Source of the DNA: DASYFG01 sp036498565
GTDB lineage: Bacteria; Bacillota; Bacilli; Lactobacillales; Lactobacillaceae
DNA: 64,000 nucleotides
NCBI GenBank assembly: GCA_036498565.1
Contig: DASYFG010000002.1
Span: forward strand, 124,001 to 188,000
Direction: 5' to 3'
The translations under genes and the position numbers were made by a program. Below the pieces are notes generated by a model. It was not told the DNA's origin, did not search any database, and saw nothing but the letters and a program-made list of their open reading frames with translations. Below, piece after piece: positions 1 to 7,689 of the stretch (position 1 is the first letter of the stretch; the number at the start of each line of letters is the position of its first letter).

Positions 1-1
1 A

Positions 2-319
2 GTCGTCGCCTTTACCGCCCAACGCGTCGCTCAAACAGGCGTGAAAATGGCCGAGGCGGAAGAATTAGGTTACACCGTGGTGGACTTTGATATGAGCCAA
101 GTGATGCCGTTTTATCGTTTGCAAGACAAAGCACGCGTGCGCGCGGCGCTTGATGCGGATGGTGTTTTTGTCGGTGCGAGCGTGGTGGCGCATGAAGCCG
201 AAGAAGTTATTAATTATTTTGTGACGGCCATCAATGAGCGCCGAACGTTGGCCGAATCACAGGCGAATTTGTATGCTTATCCGTCTTTGGGAAGTGAATT
301 TAGTGGTTTTTACGGCTGA
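2..319 (+). CDS. C-terminal part of a pyridine nucleotide-disulfide oxidoreductase-like protein (5' end outside window)
   Basis: The frame is open from the window edge to TGA at 317. The visible 105 residues fit the dimerisation domain of FAD-dependent disulfide reductases (glutathione reductase, mercuric reductase and LAB relatives): a VAFTAQRVAQTGVKMAEAEE stretch corresponds to the usual VVFTxPExAxVGxTExEA, and GASVVAHEAEEVINYF to the conserved interface helix. The usual active-site H-x-x-P-T-x-x-E near the C-terminus reads Y-A-Y-P-S-L-G-S-E here, so the catalytic His-Glu pair of classical disulfide reductases seems absent. That suggests an NAD(P)H oxidoreductase rather than a true disulfide reductase. 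Substrate cannot be assigned from this fragment. Confidence 0.6.
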   Translation, partial: VVAFTAQRVAQTGVKMAEAEELGYTVVDFDMSQVMPFYRLQDKARVRAALDADGVFVGASVVAHEAEEVINYFVTAINERRTLAESQANLYAYPSLGSEFSGFYG

Positions 320-325
320 TTTTGC

Positions 326-354
326 TTGCAGGACGGCTGGATTTTCGATATAAT
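326..354 (+). promoter_or_regulatory. Promoter for tRNA-Gln
   Basis: A -35 TTGCAG (326-331) and a perfect -10 TATAAT (349-354) are separated by 17 bases. The site lies between the upstream stop codon and the tRNA, so the tRNA should be transcribed on its own. Confidence 0.6.
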
Positions 355-407
355 TATTGTCGTTGTCAAACGAAGTGTCGTTGGATAACATTGTATTGAA
401 AATTTAT

Positions 408-480
408 TGCCCTATAGCCAAGTTGGTAAGGCAACGGGTTCTGATCCCGTCATGCGCAGGTTCGAGTCCTGCTGGGGCAA
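408..480 (+). tRNA. tRNA-Gln, anticodon CTG
   Basis: A complete cloverleaf can be drawn. The acceptor stem pairs TGCCCTA with TGGGGCA (473-479), followed by discriminator A. The anticodon stem is ACGGG/CCCGT with loop TTCTGAT, giving anticodon CTG (codon CAG). The T-arm is GCAGG/CCTGC with loop TTCGAGT. The body (TATAGCCAAG...GGTAAGGCAACGG...CCGTCATGCG) is typical of bacterial tRNA-Gln. CCA is not encoded. Most low-GC Firmicutes decode glutamine mainly with anticodon TTG, so this would be a second, CAG-specific isoacceptor. Confidence 0.93.
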
Positions 481-488
481 TGATTGAA

Positions 489-522
489 AGCTGATGAACA
501 GTTTATGTTCATCGGCTTTTTT
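489..522 (+). terminator. Rho-independent terminator after tRNA-Gln
   Basis: AGCTGATGAACA pairs with TGTTCATCGGCT around a 5-base loop and is followed by a T run. Confidence 0.85.
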
Positions 523-599
523 GTATTTATCTGAACAAAGTTTCGCTGCAACTGAACTTGTATTTTCACGTGACTAAATTAGTGCACGACTTAAACAGT

Positions 600-629
600 T
601 TGACAATCGAAATAAATAAATGATAAACT
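600..629 (+). promoter_or_regulatory. Promoter of the fatty-acid operon
   Basis: TTGACA (600-605) is followed after 18 bases by TAAACT (624-629), or after 16 bases by GATAAA (622-627). It is the only promoter-like sequence seen ahead of fabZ and lies just upstream of the FabT-type palindrome. Confidence 0.55.
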
Positions 630-642
630 AAATGCATCGAAT

Positions 643-659
643 GTTTCGATAATCGAAGT
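643..659 (+). promoter_or_regulatory. Probable FabT operator
   Basis: A perfect palindrome TTCGAT-A-ATCGAA (645-657) sits between the promoter and the first gene, at or just after the expected transcription start. It resembles the FabT box of streptococci and lactobacilli (TTTGAT-x-ATCAAA) with C/G replacing one A/T pair in each half. Extra ATCGAA half-sites occur at about 607-611 and 636-641. The operon's second gene encodes a FabT-like MarR protein, so autoregulation that also sets fatty-acid synthesis is the likely arrangement. Confidence 0.6.
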
Positions 660-694
660 ATCTAGGTCCTATACGGCACCGGAAAGGAAACCAC

Positions 695-1144
695 ATGCCA
701 GTTCTAACGACAACGGAAATCATGGATTTGATTCCGAACCGTTATCCAATTTTGTACATGGATTACGTTGATGAGATGACACCGGATGAAAGTTTGATTG
801 CGACTAAAAATGTGACAATCAACGAACAATTTTTCCAAGGACATTTCCCCGGAAATCCCGTTATGCCCGGGGTTTTGATTATTGAAAGTTTGGCGCAAGC
901 CGCCTCAATTTTGATTTTGTCATCACCGCAATTCAAAGGCAAGACAGCCTACATGACCGGAATTGACAATGCCAAATTCAAGCAAATGGTTCGCCCAGGT
1001 GACGTGTTGAAGTTACACGTGACCTTTGGTAAATTACGTGCCAACATGGGCAGCGTGCTTGTTGAAGCGCGCGTGAATGATAAAGTAGCAACAAGCGCAG
1101 AATTGATGTTTGTTGTGTCACCAGACGAAAAACAGGAAGCTTAA
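695..1144 (+). CDS. fabZ: (3R)-hydroxyacyl-ACP dehydratase, FabZ family, first copy (possible FabN-type isomerase)
   Basis: This 149-residue hot-dog fold protein dehydrates 3-hydroxyacyl-ACP in fatty-acid elongation. The catalytic motif GHFPGNPVMPGVLIIESLAQ holds the His and Glu of FabZ. It opens the operon, far from the second fabZ at 7690, and differs from that copy just after the motif (AASILILSS against TGAVALLSM). Lactic acid bacteria commonly carry two FabZ paralogues, one of which (FabN in Enterococcus) also isomerises trans-2 to cis-3 decenoyl-ACP to make unsaturated fatty acids. Operon position suggests this is that copy, but sequence alone does not prove it. A GGAAAGGAAA ribosome site precedes the ATG. 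Confidence 0.88.
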   Translation: MPVLTTTEIMDLIPNRYPILYMDYVDEMTPDESLIATKNVTINEQFFQGHFPGNPVMPGVLIIESLAQAASILILSSPQFKGKTAYMTGIDNAKFKQMVRPGDVLKLHVTFGKLRANMGSVLVEARVNDKVATSAELMFVVSPDEKQEA

Positions 1145-1593
1145 TGACGACCACATTAGATTTTGAACAATTGAATGAGTCACTGGTTGAAGTGTTCGAT
1201 AATGTAATGTGGATGGAAGAGGCTGCGTTGCGTCGCAGTGATTTTGCGGACATTTCGATTAAAGATATGCACACAATTGCCGCGATTTCGATGTATGACG
1301 AGAAAAGTGCTTCACAAGTCGCCAGCATGATGCGTTTGACGCCAAGTGCGATGACTACGGCCATCGATAAATTGGTGGACAAAGGCTATGTGGAACGGCG
1401 GCGATCAACAACTGATCGCCGGGTCGTACGATTGGGTTTGACGCACAAAGGGCGCGTTGTTTTCCGAGCACACCAAGGTTTTCACCGTGATTTATCACGG
1501 CATTTATTAGATGACATGAGTGAGCAAGAAGCAACGATTGTGCAAAAAGCGCTTGCCAATTTGCGCAACTACTTAACGCGTTTGGCATTGTGA
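1144..1593 (+). CDS. fabT: MarR-family regulator of fatty-acid synthesis, FabT
   Basis: This 149-residue winged-helix protein has its DNA-binding region at about residues 45-100: a helix-turn-helix around SASQVASMMRLTPSAMTTAI and a wing with RRRSTTDRRVVRLGLT. The ATG overlaps the fabZ stop by one base, so the two are translationally coupled. FabT represses fab genes when bound to long-chain acyl-ACP. Placement as second gene of the fab operon, with a FabT-like palindrome at 643, supports this name over a generic MarR call. Confidence 0.88.
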   Translation: MTTTLDFEQLNESLVEVFDNVMWMEEAALRRSDFADISIKDMHTIAAISMYDEKSASQVASMMRLTPSAMTTAIDKLVDKGYVERRRSTTDRRVVRLGLTHKGRVVFRAHQGFHRDLSRHLLDDMSEQEATIVQKALANLRNYLTRLAL

Positions 1594-1604
1594 AGGAGCA
1601 GTTG

Positions 1605-2576
1605 ATGGAGAAGTTAAAAATTGTTGCCAGCGCACGTCAAGTGCCGCAACGTGTGGTGACCAATGATGAATTGAGTACGTTGATGGAGACAAATGATGAC
1701 TGGATTTTCAGTCGGACTGGCATTCATCAACGGCACGTTGTGACCACTGAAAACACCAGTGATTTGGCGATTAGCGTGGCGCAACAATTACTAGATAAAA
1801 GTGGTTACACGGCTGATGATTTGGATTTTATTATTGTCAGCACGATGTCACCCGACATGGCCTCGCCTAACACGGCGGCTTTGGTGCAAGCTGGAATTGG
1901 TGCTACACAAGCATTTGCGTTTGACTTGAGTGCGGCTTGCTCGGGGTTGGTTTACGGGATGAGCACGGCGAGTGCTTTGATTACGGCGCGCTACACGCGC
2001 GGTTTGGTAATTGGTGCCGAAGTTTTGTCGAAGTTGGTTGATTGGTCTGATCGGACCACGGCCGTGTTGTTTGGTGATGGCGCCGCCGGTGTTTTGGTGG
2101 AACGCACTGACGACAACGTCGGTTTGATTGCCGAGGACTTACGTGCATTTGGTCAAGATGGTGAACATTTAGTGGCTGGTAAATTCGCGAATGCGAATGC
2201 GTTTGTTGGTGAAATCAGTGCTCAAGATACGTATTTCCATCAAAATGGTCGCGAAGTTTACAGCTTTGCGACGCGTGAAGTGCCGGCTGCGTTGGAACGT
2301 GTTTTGGCAAAAGCGGACATGACGCCCGATGACATTGATGTGTACTTGTTGCACCAAGCCAACGGTCGGATTGTGTCGATGATTGCCAAAAAATTTGGTC
2401 AACCAGCAGAAAAATTCCCCACGAACATGGCGGAATACGGCAACACGAGCGCTGCGTCAATTGGGATTTTGTTAGACGAATTGCGCGACGCCGGCGTTGT
2501 CCATGAAGGTCAAACAATTGCGTTTGCAGGGTTCGGCGGCGGTTTAACCGTTGGGGCTGCAATTTATAAGATTTAA
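1605..2576 (+). CDS. fabH: beta-Ketoacyl-ACP synthase III
   Basis: FabH condenses acetyl-CoA or another short acyl-CoA with malonyl-ACP to start fatty-acid chains. The 323-residue protein shows the catalytic Cys in LSAACSGLVYGM, the His in LLHQANGRIV and the Asn in EYGNTSAASI. The N-terminal DDWIFSRTGIHQRH segment and the C-terminal FAGFGGGLTVGAAIYKI are family signatures. ATG 1605 was chosen because AAGGAG at 1593-1598 lies at the right spacing. The site overlaps the fabT stop, so the genes are coupled. Confidence 0.95.
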   Translation: MEKLKIVASARQVPQRVVTNDELSTLMETNDDWIFSRTGIHQRHVVTTENTSDLAISVAQQLLDKSGYTADDLDFIIVSTMSPDMASPNTAALVQAGIGATQAFAFDLSAACSGLVYGMSTASALITARYTRGLVIGAEVLSKLVDWSDRTTAVLFGDGAAGVLVERTDDNVGLIAEDLRAFGQDGEHLVAGKFANANAFVGEISAQDTYFHQNGREVYSFATREVPAALERVLAKADMTPDDIDVYLLHQANGRIVSMIAKKFGQPAEKFPTNMAEYGNTSAASIGILLDELRDAGVVHEGQTIAFAGFGGGLTVGAAIYKI

Positions 2577-2581
2577 TACGT

Positions 2582-2639
2582 GGTTGGTTTGTTGCCGAAT
2601 GGGCAACATCATTGGTGGCTGTTCGGCAGCAAATCAACC
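2582..2639 (+). other. Long intergenic stem-loop between fabH and acpP, with an alternative short hairpin
   Basis: An 18-base arm at 2582-2599 pairs with 2622-2639 (16 pairs plus two G-T positions) around a 22-base loop. The same 5' arm can instead form GTTGCC (2591-2596) with GGCAAC (2602-2607). No U-tract follows the long stem, so it is not a standard terminator. Its position, just ahead of a gene that must be expressed far above its neighbours, suggests an RNase processing or mRNA-stability element. Confidence 0.65.
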
Positions 2640-2673
2640 GCCGCACATAAAAACAAAAAATGGAGAAATTATC

Positions 2674-2910
2674 ATGACAGAACAAGAAATTTTTGACAAG
2701 GTTAAGGAAATTTTGGTTGACCAATTTGATTTGGAAGACAACGAAGTTGAATTGACAACAGATTTGACAAACGACATCGATGCAGATTCATTGGACTTGT
2801 TTGAAGTTTTGAACCGCGTGGAAGACGACTTTGACATCAAGTTGTCAGTTGCCGAAGGTATCAAGACAGTGCAAGACTTGGTTGACCAAATCAAGGCCGC
2901 ACAAGCCTAA
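2674..2910 (+). CDS. acpP: Acyl carrier protein
   Basis: This 78-residue acidic four-helix protein carries growing acyl chains on a 4'-phosphopantetheine arm. The attachment serine is in DIDADSLDLFEVLNRVEDDF, close to the family's DSL motif. The start was set at the ATG behind TGGAGAAA, which gives the usual ACP length. An RNA hairpin precedes the gene and a structured repeat follows it, so acpP is isolated by structure on both sides inside the operon. Confidence 0.95.
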   Translation: MTEQEIFDKVKEILVDQFDLEDNEVELTTDLTNDIDADSLDLFEVLNRVEDDFDIKLSVAEGIKTVQDLVDQIKAAQA

Positions 2911-2914
2911 AGTT

Positions 2915-3045
2915 AGAGTGTGGAGTGACGATTTTGGCGTAGCCAAAACGGTGAGCGGAGCACAAGTTGTTGCCGCGAGAAATGCCAAAGGCATTTTTTG
3001 TGGCAATGACTTATGCAGTAGCTTACCGAGTCATGCAACACGTTT
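2915..3045 (+). repeat. Structured intergenic element, family 1, copy A
   Basis: It starts with AGAGTGTG and ends with AACACGTTT; GTGT and ACAC can close the element. Inside are a hairpin TTTTGGC-GTA-GCCAAAA and a long stem in which AAGT and TTGCC on the left pair with GGCAA and ACTT on the right. The apex AAATGCC-AAA-GGCATTT is perfect. This copy has drifted most in the first hairpin. A further perfect hairpin, GTCATGCAACACG with CGTGTTGCATGAC, overlaps its right end (3030-3065). Confidence 0.7.
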
Positions 3046-3138
3046 CAAGCAGCGTGTTGCATGACGAGTAAGTCACATAACACATTTCGGATGCCACGGC
3101 ATCCATACATAGTAATCAATAAGAAGGAAATAAAAACA

Positions 3139-4083
3139 ATGCACCCATTATTTGAAAAATTAGGTATGAAATATCCCATCGTGCAAGGCGGGATGACGTG
3201 GGCTGGGACAGGGCAACTAGCCGCGGCAGTTTCAGAAGCTGGTGGACTTGGGATTATCGGAACCGGTTACTGGCGTGCAGAACGCGTGCGTGAAGAAATT
3301 CAACGGGCTAAAGCGCTAACCAACAAGCCATTTGGTGTGAACGTGATGTTGATGTCGCGTTACATTCGTGAAGTCTTTGATGTGATTATCGAAGAAGGTG
3401 TGGCGGTTGTCGCAACTGGTGCGGGAGATCCATCACCATTTATCGAAGAATTACATGCGGCGGGCATCGTTGTGATTCCCGTTGTGCCATCAGTGAGTTT
3501 GGCAAAGATGATGGAGAAAAAAGGCGTTGACGCCGTGGTTGCCGAAGGGATGGAATCAGGTGGCCACATTGGCATGTTGACGACCATGGCGTTGATTCCG
3601 CAAGTGGTTGACGCTGTTGACATTCCAGTCATTGCCGCTGGTGGTATGGCGGACGGTCGTGGCGTGGCGGCGGCCTTCATGTTAGGCGCCGTTGGGGTCC
3701 AAATGGGTACACGTTTCTTGACGGCGAGTGAATCAGAAATTCACGAAAACTTTAAGGCAGCCGTTTTGAAAGCCAAAGACATCGACACCATTGTCACTGG
3801 TGAATTAATCGGTAACCGTGCGCGCGTGTTGAAGACGAAAATGTCAAAAGCGTTTGTTAAAAACGAAATTAACATGTTGACGCAACCACCTTTGGATGCT
3901 GAAGGCCGTGAAAAGTTGGAAAACGGTTCATTGCGTTTGGCGGTACAAGATGGTGACAAAACAAACGGGGCCTTTATGGCCGGTCAAATTGCTGGGTTGG
4001 TGCAAGATGAAAAGCCAGCTGCAGAAATTTTGGACGAAATCTGGACGCAAGCAACACGCTTGATGGGCCAAACGGTGAATTAA
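3139..4083 (+). CDS. fabK: Enoyl-ACP reductase II, FMN-dependent
   Basis: FabK performs the last reduction of each elongation cycle, replacing FabI in many streptococci and lactic acid bacteria, and is insensitive to triclosan. The 314-residue TIM-barrel flavoprotein shows YPIVQGGMTWAGT near the N-terminus, the ESGGHIGMLTTM phosphate/FMN segment and PVIAAGGMADGRGVAAAF. An in-frame upstream ATG at 3061 falls inside a hairpin with no ribosome site, so ATG 3139, behind AAGAAGGAAA, was taken. No fabI is visible in the cluster. Confidence 0.93.
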   Translation: MHPLFEKLGMKYPIVQGGMTWAGTGQLAAAVSEAGGLGIIGTGYWRAERVREEIQRAKALTNKPFGVNVMLMSRYIREVFDVIIEEGVAVVATGAGDPSPFIEELHAAGIVVIPVVPSVSLAKMMEKKGVDAVVAEGMESGGHIGMLTTMALIPQVVDAVDIPVIAAGGMADGRGVAAAFMLGAVGVQMGTRFLTASESEIHENFKAAVLKAKDIDTIVTGELIGNRARVLKTKMSKAFVKNEINMLTQPPLDAEGREKLENGSLRLAVQDGDKTNGAFMAGQIAGLVQDEKPAAEILDEIWTQATRLMGQTVN

Positions 4084-4084
4084 G

Positions 4085-5014
4085 ATGAAAATCGGATTGT
4101 TATTTAGCGGACAAGGCGCACAACAAGTCGGCATGGGTGCTGATTTGTATGCGGCAGAGCCAGCCTTTAAGGCAACAATTGATGAAGCGAGTGCGGTTTT
4201 AGGCTACGACTTGGCTGATTTGATGGCCAATGACTCTCAAAAAGTTGGTCAAACACAATTTGCCCAACCAGCTATTTTGGCGATGAGCATCGGCATTTTA
4301 CGGGCTTTAGGTGACGTACCTGTTGCTGCTGGTTTGGGGTTGAGTTTGGGTGAATATTCTGCTTTGACCGCCGCTGGTGTGTTGTCATTTGACCAAGCCA
4401 TTGCTTTGATTAAAGATCGTGGCGCTTACATGCAAGCCGCCGGTGACGCTAATCCTGGCAAAATGGTTGCGGTAATGACGGACGATCAAGCGTTGGTTGA
4501 AAAAGTTTTGGGCGAATTACAAGCGGCTGGCAAACAAGTTTACGCCGCTAACTACAACACATTCCAACAATTGGTGATTGGCGGAATTGAAGCAGACGTG
4601 GACGAAGCGATTGTTGCTTTGGAAGCAGCTGGTGTCAGTCGCATGGTGCCGTTGGCCGTTTCTGGTGCGTTCCACACGCCTTTGCTGGCGGTGGCGGGTG
4701 AACAATTTGCCGCGCGAATTGCCGATGAAACGTTTGCCAAACCAGCATTTCCGGTTTATTCAAACACCACGGGTGCTGAATTTGTCGTAGCGGAATTGCC
4801 AACAATTTTGCCAAAGCAATTGGTTTCACCAACTTACTTCGCCCAAGCTTTGCAAAAGATGCTGGACGCTGGCGTTGATACGTTGATTGAAGTTGGACCA
4901 AGCGACACGTTGAGCAAATTTGCCAGCAAGATTGCGGACAAAGGCGTGAAGCGTTTGGCGGTCACAGATGTGGAAAGTTTAGCAACAGCACGAGCTTTGT
5001 TAGCGGAGGGCTAA
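4085..5014 (+). CDS. fabD: Malonyl-CoA:ACP transacylase
   Basis: FabD moves malonyl from CoA to ACP. The 309-residue protein starts LLFSGQGAQQVGMG and holds the nucleophilic serine in GLSLGEYSAL. The catalytic His is in the SGAFHTPLL segment, and the C-terminal LIEVGPSDTLSKF is typical. It starts one base after the fabK stop, a coupled arrangement normal for this operon. Confidence 0.95.
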   Translation: MKIGLLFSGQGAQQVGMGADLYAAEPAFKATIDEASAVLGYDLADLMANDSQKVGQTQFAQPAILAMSIGILRALGDVPVAAGLGLSLGEYSALTAAGVLSFDQAIALIKDRGAYMQAAGDANPGKMVAVMTDDQALVEKVLGELQAAGKQVYAANYNTFQQLVIGGIEADVDEAIVALEAAGVSRMVPLAVSGAFHTPLLAVAGEQFAARIADETFAKPAFPVYSNTTGAEFVVAELPTILPKQLVSPTYFAQALQKMLDAGVDTLIEVGPSDTLSKFASKIADKGVKRLAVTDVESLATARALLAEG

Positions 5015-5017
5015 AAA

Positions 5018-5743
5018 ATGGTTGATTTTTCAGGAAAAACAGTTTTGGTAACAGGATCAAGTCGCGGGATTGGTTTGGCGATTGCTAAAGCCTTTCAAGC
5101 GGCTGGCGCACGGTTGATTTTGCACGCGCGCTCGGCTATTTCAGCCGACGTGTTGGCAGAATTTGACCAACCGTTGACCATCCAAGCAGATATTGCCGAC
5201 GCCGAGGCGGTTGAAGCCGAGATTAAGCGTTTGTACAAAGACGAAGGCGTTAACATTGACGTGTTGGTCAACAACGCGGGAATCACTAATGACAATTTGG
5301 TTTTGGGCATGAACCCAGCTGATTTTGCCAGTGTGGTGAACACGAATTTGAACGGCACATTTAACGTTGCGCAACCGATTTTCAAAAAGATGATGCGCGC
5401 ACGCAGCGGTGCCATCATTAACATTTCATCCGTGATTGGTTTGATGGGGAATTTGGGACAAGCTAACTATGCTGCATCAAAAGCTGGTATCATTGGCTTA
5501 ACCAAATCTTTGGCCAAAGAAGGTGCGCGTCGCGGCGTGCGCGTCAACGCGGTTGCGCCGGGTATGATTGTGTCTGACATGACGGATGTTTTGACCGATG
5601 ATGTCAAAGACCAAATCATGGCACAGATTCCGCTGGATCGTTTTGGGACAGCCGAAGAAGTCGCTGATGTCGTGTTATTCCTAGCGAATAACGCATTTAT
5701 CACGGGTCAAACCATCACGATTGATGGTGGAATGTATATTTAA
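5018..5743 (+). CDS. fabG: 3-Oxoacyl-ACP reductase
   Basis: This 241-residue NADPH-dependent short-chain dehydrogenase reduces 3-oxoacyl-ACP. It has the Rossmann TGSSRGIG motif, NNAG, the catalytic Ser in INISSVIG and the Y-x-x-x-K in NYAASKAGI. GGAGGG at 5005-5010 gives a clear start. It follows fabD by three bases. Confidence 0.95.
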   Translation: MVDFSGKTVLVTGSSRGIGLAIAKAFQAAGARLILHARSAISADVLAEFDQPLTIQADIADAEAVEAEIKRLYKDEGVNIDVLVNNAGITNDNLVLGMNPADFASVVNTNLNGTFNVAQPIFKKMMRARSGAIINISSVIGLMGNLGQANYAASKAGIIGLTKSLAKEGARRGVRVNAVAPGMIVSDMTDVLTDDVKDQIMAQIPLDRFGTAEEVADVVLFLANNAFITGQTITIDGGMYI

Positions 5744-5792
5744 AACGGTCGATAACCTCGACACACGTTTCCGAAAACAAAGGAGAAAAAGC

Positions 5793-7031
5793 ATGACACG
5801 AGTAGTGATTACAGGAATTGGCGCGGTGACACCGCTTGGTAACAGCGCTAACGATTTTTTGGATGGTGTTTTCAGCCAAAAGTTAGGGATTGCCCCAATT
5901 ACAAAATTTGATGCAAGTGAAACTGGTATTACCGTCGCGGGTGAAGTCAAAGATTTTGACCCTAGCCAACGAGTTGGTAAGCGTGACGCGCGTAAGATGG
6001 ATTTGTTCTCACAATACGCCATTCACGCCTCACACGAAGCTTTGGAAATGGCTGGTTTTGATCCTGAAGACATGACACCTAACGAACGATTCGGTGTCAT
6101 CATGGGAAACGGCATTGGTGGTTTGACAACGATTGAAGAACAAGTCATCAAAATGCACGAAAAAGGCCCACAACGCGTGAGTCCATTGTTCGTGCCAACC
6201 GCCATTCCAAACATGATGTCAGGGAACGTGTCATTGCGTTTTAAAGCCCAAAACATTAACTACACGGTCGTGACAGCTTGTGCTTCCGCAACAAACGCGA
6301 TTGGAGAAGCCTTCTGGCGGATTCAAGCCGGCAAAGCTGACATGATGTTGACGGGTGGTTCAGAAGCCACGGTCAACGAAATTGGGATTGCAGGTTTCGC
6401 GGCTTTGACAGCTCTGTCAACGGAAACAGATCCTAAGACTGCCTCAATGCCATTTGATGAAAACCGTCACGGTTTCGTTTTGGGTGAAGGTTCAGCGGCT
6501 TTGGTTTTGGAAAGTTTGGAACACGCTCAAGCACGTGGTGCCAACATTTTGGCGGAAATTGTGGGTTATGGTGCATCATCAGATGCTTACCACATGACAA
6601 GTCCAACGCCTGACGGTTCAGGTCCAGCGCGTGCGATGAAGGAAGCTTTGTCAGATGCGCAATTGGCACCAGAACAAATTTCATACATCAACGCGCACGG
6701 AACGGCGACTGGGGCAAACGATTCAGCTGAATCAAACGCCATTACTGGTTTGTTCGGTGAACAAGCGGTTTTGACATCATCAATCAAGGGGATGACAGGT
6801 CACTTGTTGGGGGCGGCTGGTGCGATTGAAGCCGTTGCCTCAATCGGTGCAATTGTGCGTGAAGAATTGCCAGTGAACGTTGGTTTGCAAACACAAGACC
6901 CACAAACAGCGGGTGTCAAGTTGGTCAACGACGACAACAAAAACGTGGCACCAGAATACGTTTTGTCAGCCAACTATGGTTTTGGTGGACACAACGCGGC
7001 CGTAATTTTTAAGAAGTGGAGCGAAGCTTAA
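5793..7031 (+). CDS. fabF: beta-Ketoacyl-ACP synthase II
   Basis: FabF catalyses the condensing step of chain elongation. The 412-residue thiolase-fold enzyme has the Cys in VVTACASATNAIGEAF and the two His residues in NAHGTATGANDSAE and SIKGMTGHLLGAAGA. The start was placed at the ATG behind AAAGGAGAAAAA. The 49-base gap from fabG holds no separate promoter that I could see. Confidence 0.95.
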   Translation: MTRVVITGIGAVTPLGNSANDFLDGVFSQKLGIAPITKFDASETGITVAGEVKDFDPSQRVGKRDARKMDLFSQYAIHASHEALEMAGFDPEDMTPNERFGVIMGNGIGGLTTIEEQVIKMHEKGPQRVSPLFVPTAIPNMMSGNVSLRFKAQNINYTVVTACASATNAIGEAFWRIQAGKADMMLTGGSEATVNEIGIAGFAALTALSTETDPKTASMPFDENRHGFVLGEGSAALVLESLEHAQARGANILAEIVGYGASSDAYHMTSPTPDGSGPARAMKEALSDAQLAPEQISYINAHGTATGANDSAESNAITGLFGEQAVLTSSIKGMTGHLLGAAGAIEAVASIGAIVREELPVNVGLQTQDPQTAGVKLVNDDNKNVAPEYVLSANYGFGGHNAAVIFKKWSEA

Positions 7032-7477
7032 TGTCTTTTGATTTAGAACAAATTCGTCAATTAATGACAGAACTTGAAAACAGCTCTTTGCGTGAATTAC
7101 ACGTAAAAGATGGTGAATTCGATTTGCTTTTGTCAAAAAATGAAAACACAGCGCCTGCGGTAATCGCAGCTCCAGCGCAAGCAGCAAGTGCACCGGTGGC
7201 AGAAGCTGTGGTGGACAACACACCGGTTGCGGACGCGAACACCAAAGAAATCGTCGCACCGTTGGTAGGAACTGTTTATTTGCAACCAAAGCCTGAATCA
7301 CCAATGTTTAAATCAGTTGGTGATCAAGTGAAAATTGGTGAAACCGTGGCGATTATCGAAGCGATGAAGTTGATGACAGAAATCAAAAGTGATGTCGCCG
7401 GCACGATCGTGGAAGTTTTGGTCGAAAACGAACAAGTTGTCGATTACGACAAACCTTTGTATCGCGTTTCGGTTTAA
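7031..7477 (+). CDS. accB: Biotin carboxyl carrier protein of acetyl-CoA carboxylase
   Basis: AccB carries the biotin that shuttles carboxyl groups between AccC and AccA/AccD. The 148-residue protein has an N-terminal helical region, an Ala/Pro/Val-rich linker (about residues 42-75) and a C-terminal biotinyl domain with the biotinylated Lys in IIEAMKLMTEIKSD. Its ATG shares one base with the fabF stop. Confidence 0.93.
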   Translation: MSFDLEQIRQLMTELENSSLRELHVKDGEFDLLLSKNENTAPAVIAAPAQAASAPVAEAVVDNTPVADANTKEIVAPLVGTVYLQPKPESPMFKSVGDQVKIGETVAIIEAMKLMTEIKSDVAGTIVEVLVENEQVVDYDKPLYRVSV

Positions 7478-7489
7478 GTTTTTGAGGCT

Positions 7490-7623
7490 GTCTGCCGATT
7501 TTTGCGGTGCTGATTTTGATCATTTGTAAACGAACCGCGCGTAAGCGCATGACGCAAAGCGTCATTTCGTTTGGAAATGCGTCAACAGCAGCACAGGAAG
7601 CAAAAATCTTTGTGCAAACAGAC
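7490..7623 (+). repeat. Large intergenic hairpin element, family 2, copy 1
   Basis: The arms GTCTG/CAGAC and TTTTTGC/GCAAAAA close an element with a middle stem AAACGAA/TTTCGTTT and two small apical hairpins, GCGC-GTAA-GCGC and ATGACGC-AAA-GCGTCAT. The reverse complement of 60950-61077 has the same plan and shares the segments GCCGATTTTT, GCGCGTA-GCGCATGAC, GTCATTT and AAAATCTTTG. It fills the gap between accB and fabZ. Confidence 0.6.
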
Positions 7624-7689
7624 AACTACTATTAAATTGTGTTTGGGCCAACCGCTCAAACACACGTACATAAAAAGGAGGACATCCAA

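Noticed and set aside
978..1382. Open frame of 134 codons on the minus strand across fabZ and fabT
   Set aside because: It lies fully opposite two well-supported genes and has no ribosome site or family motif; many similar antisense frames arise from the codon bias of this genome.
2831..3064. 77-codon frame overlapping the acpP end and element A
   Set aside because: Out of frame with acpP and composed mainly of the structured repeat; no protein support.
3061..3138. N-terminally extended fabK from the ATG at 3061
   Set aside because: The extension would be translated from a perfect hairpin with no ribosome site; ATG 3139 behind AAGAAGGAAA gives the normal FabK length.
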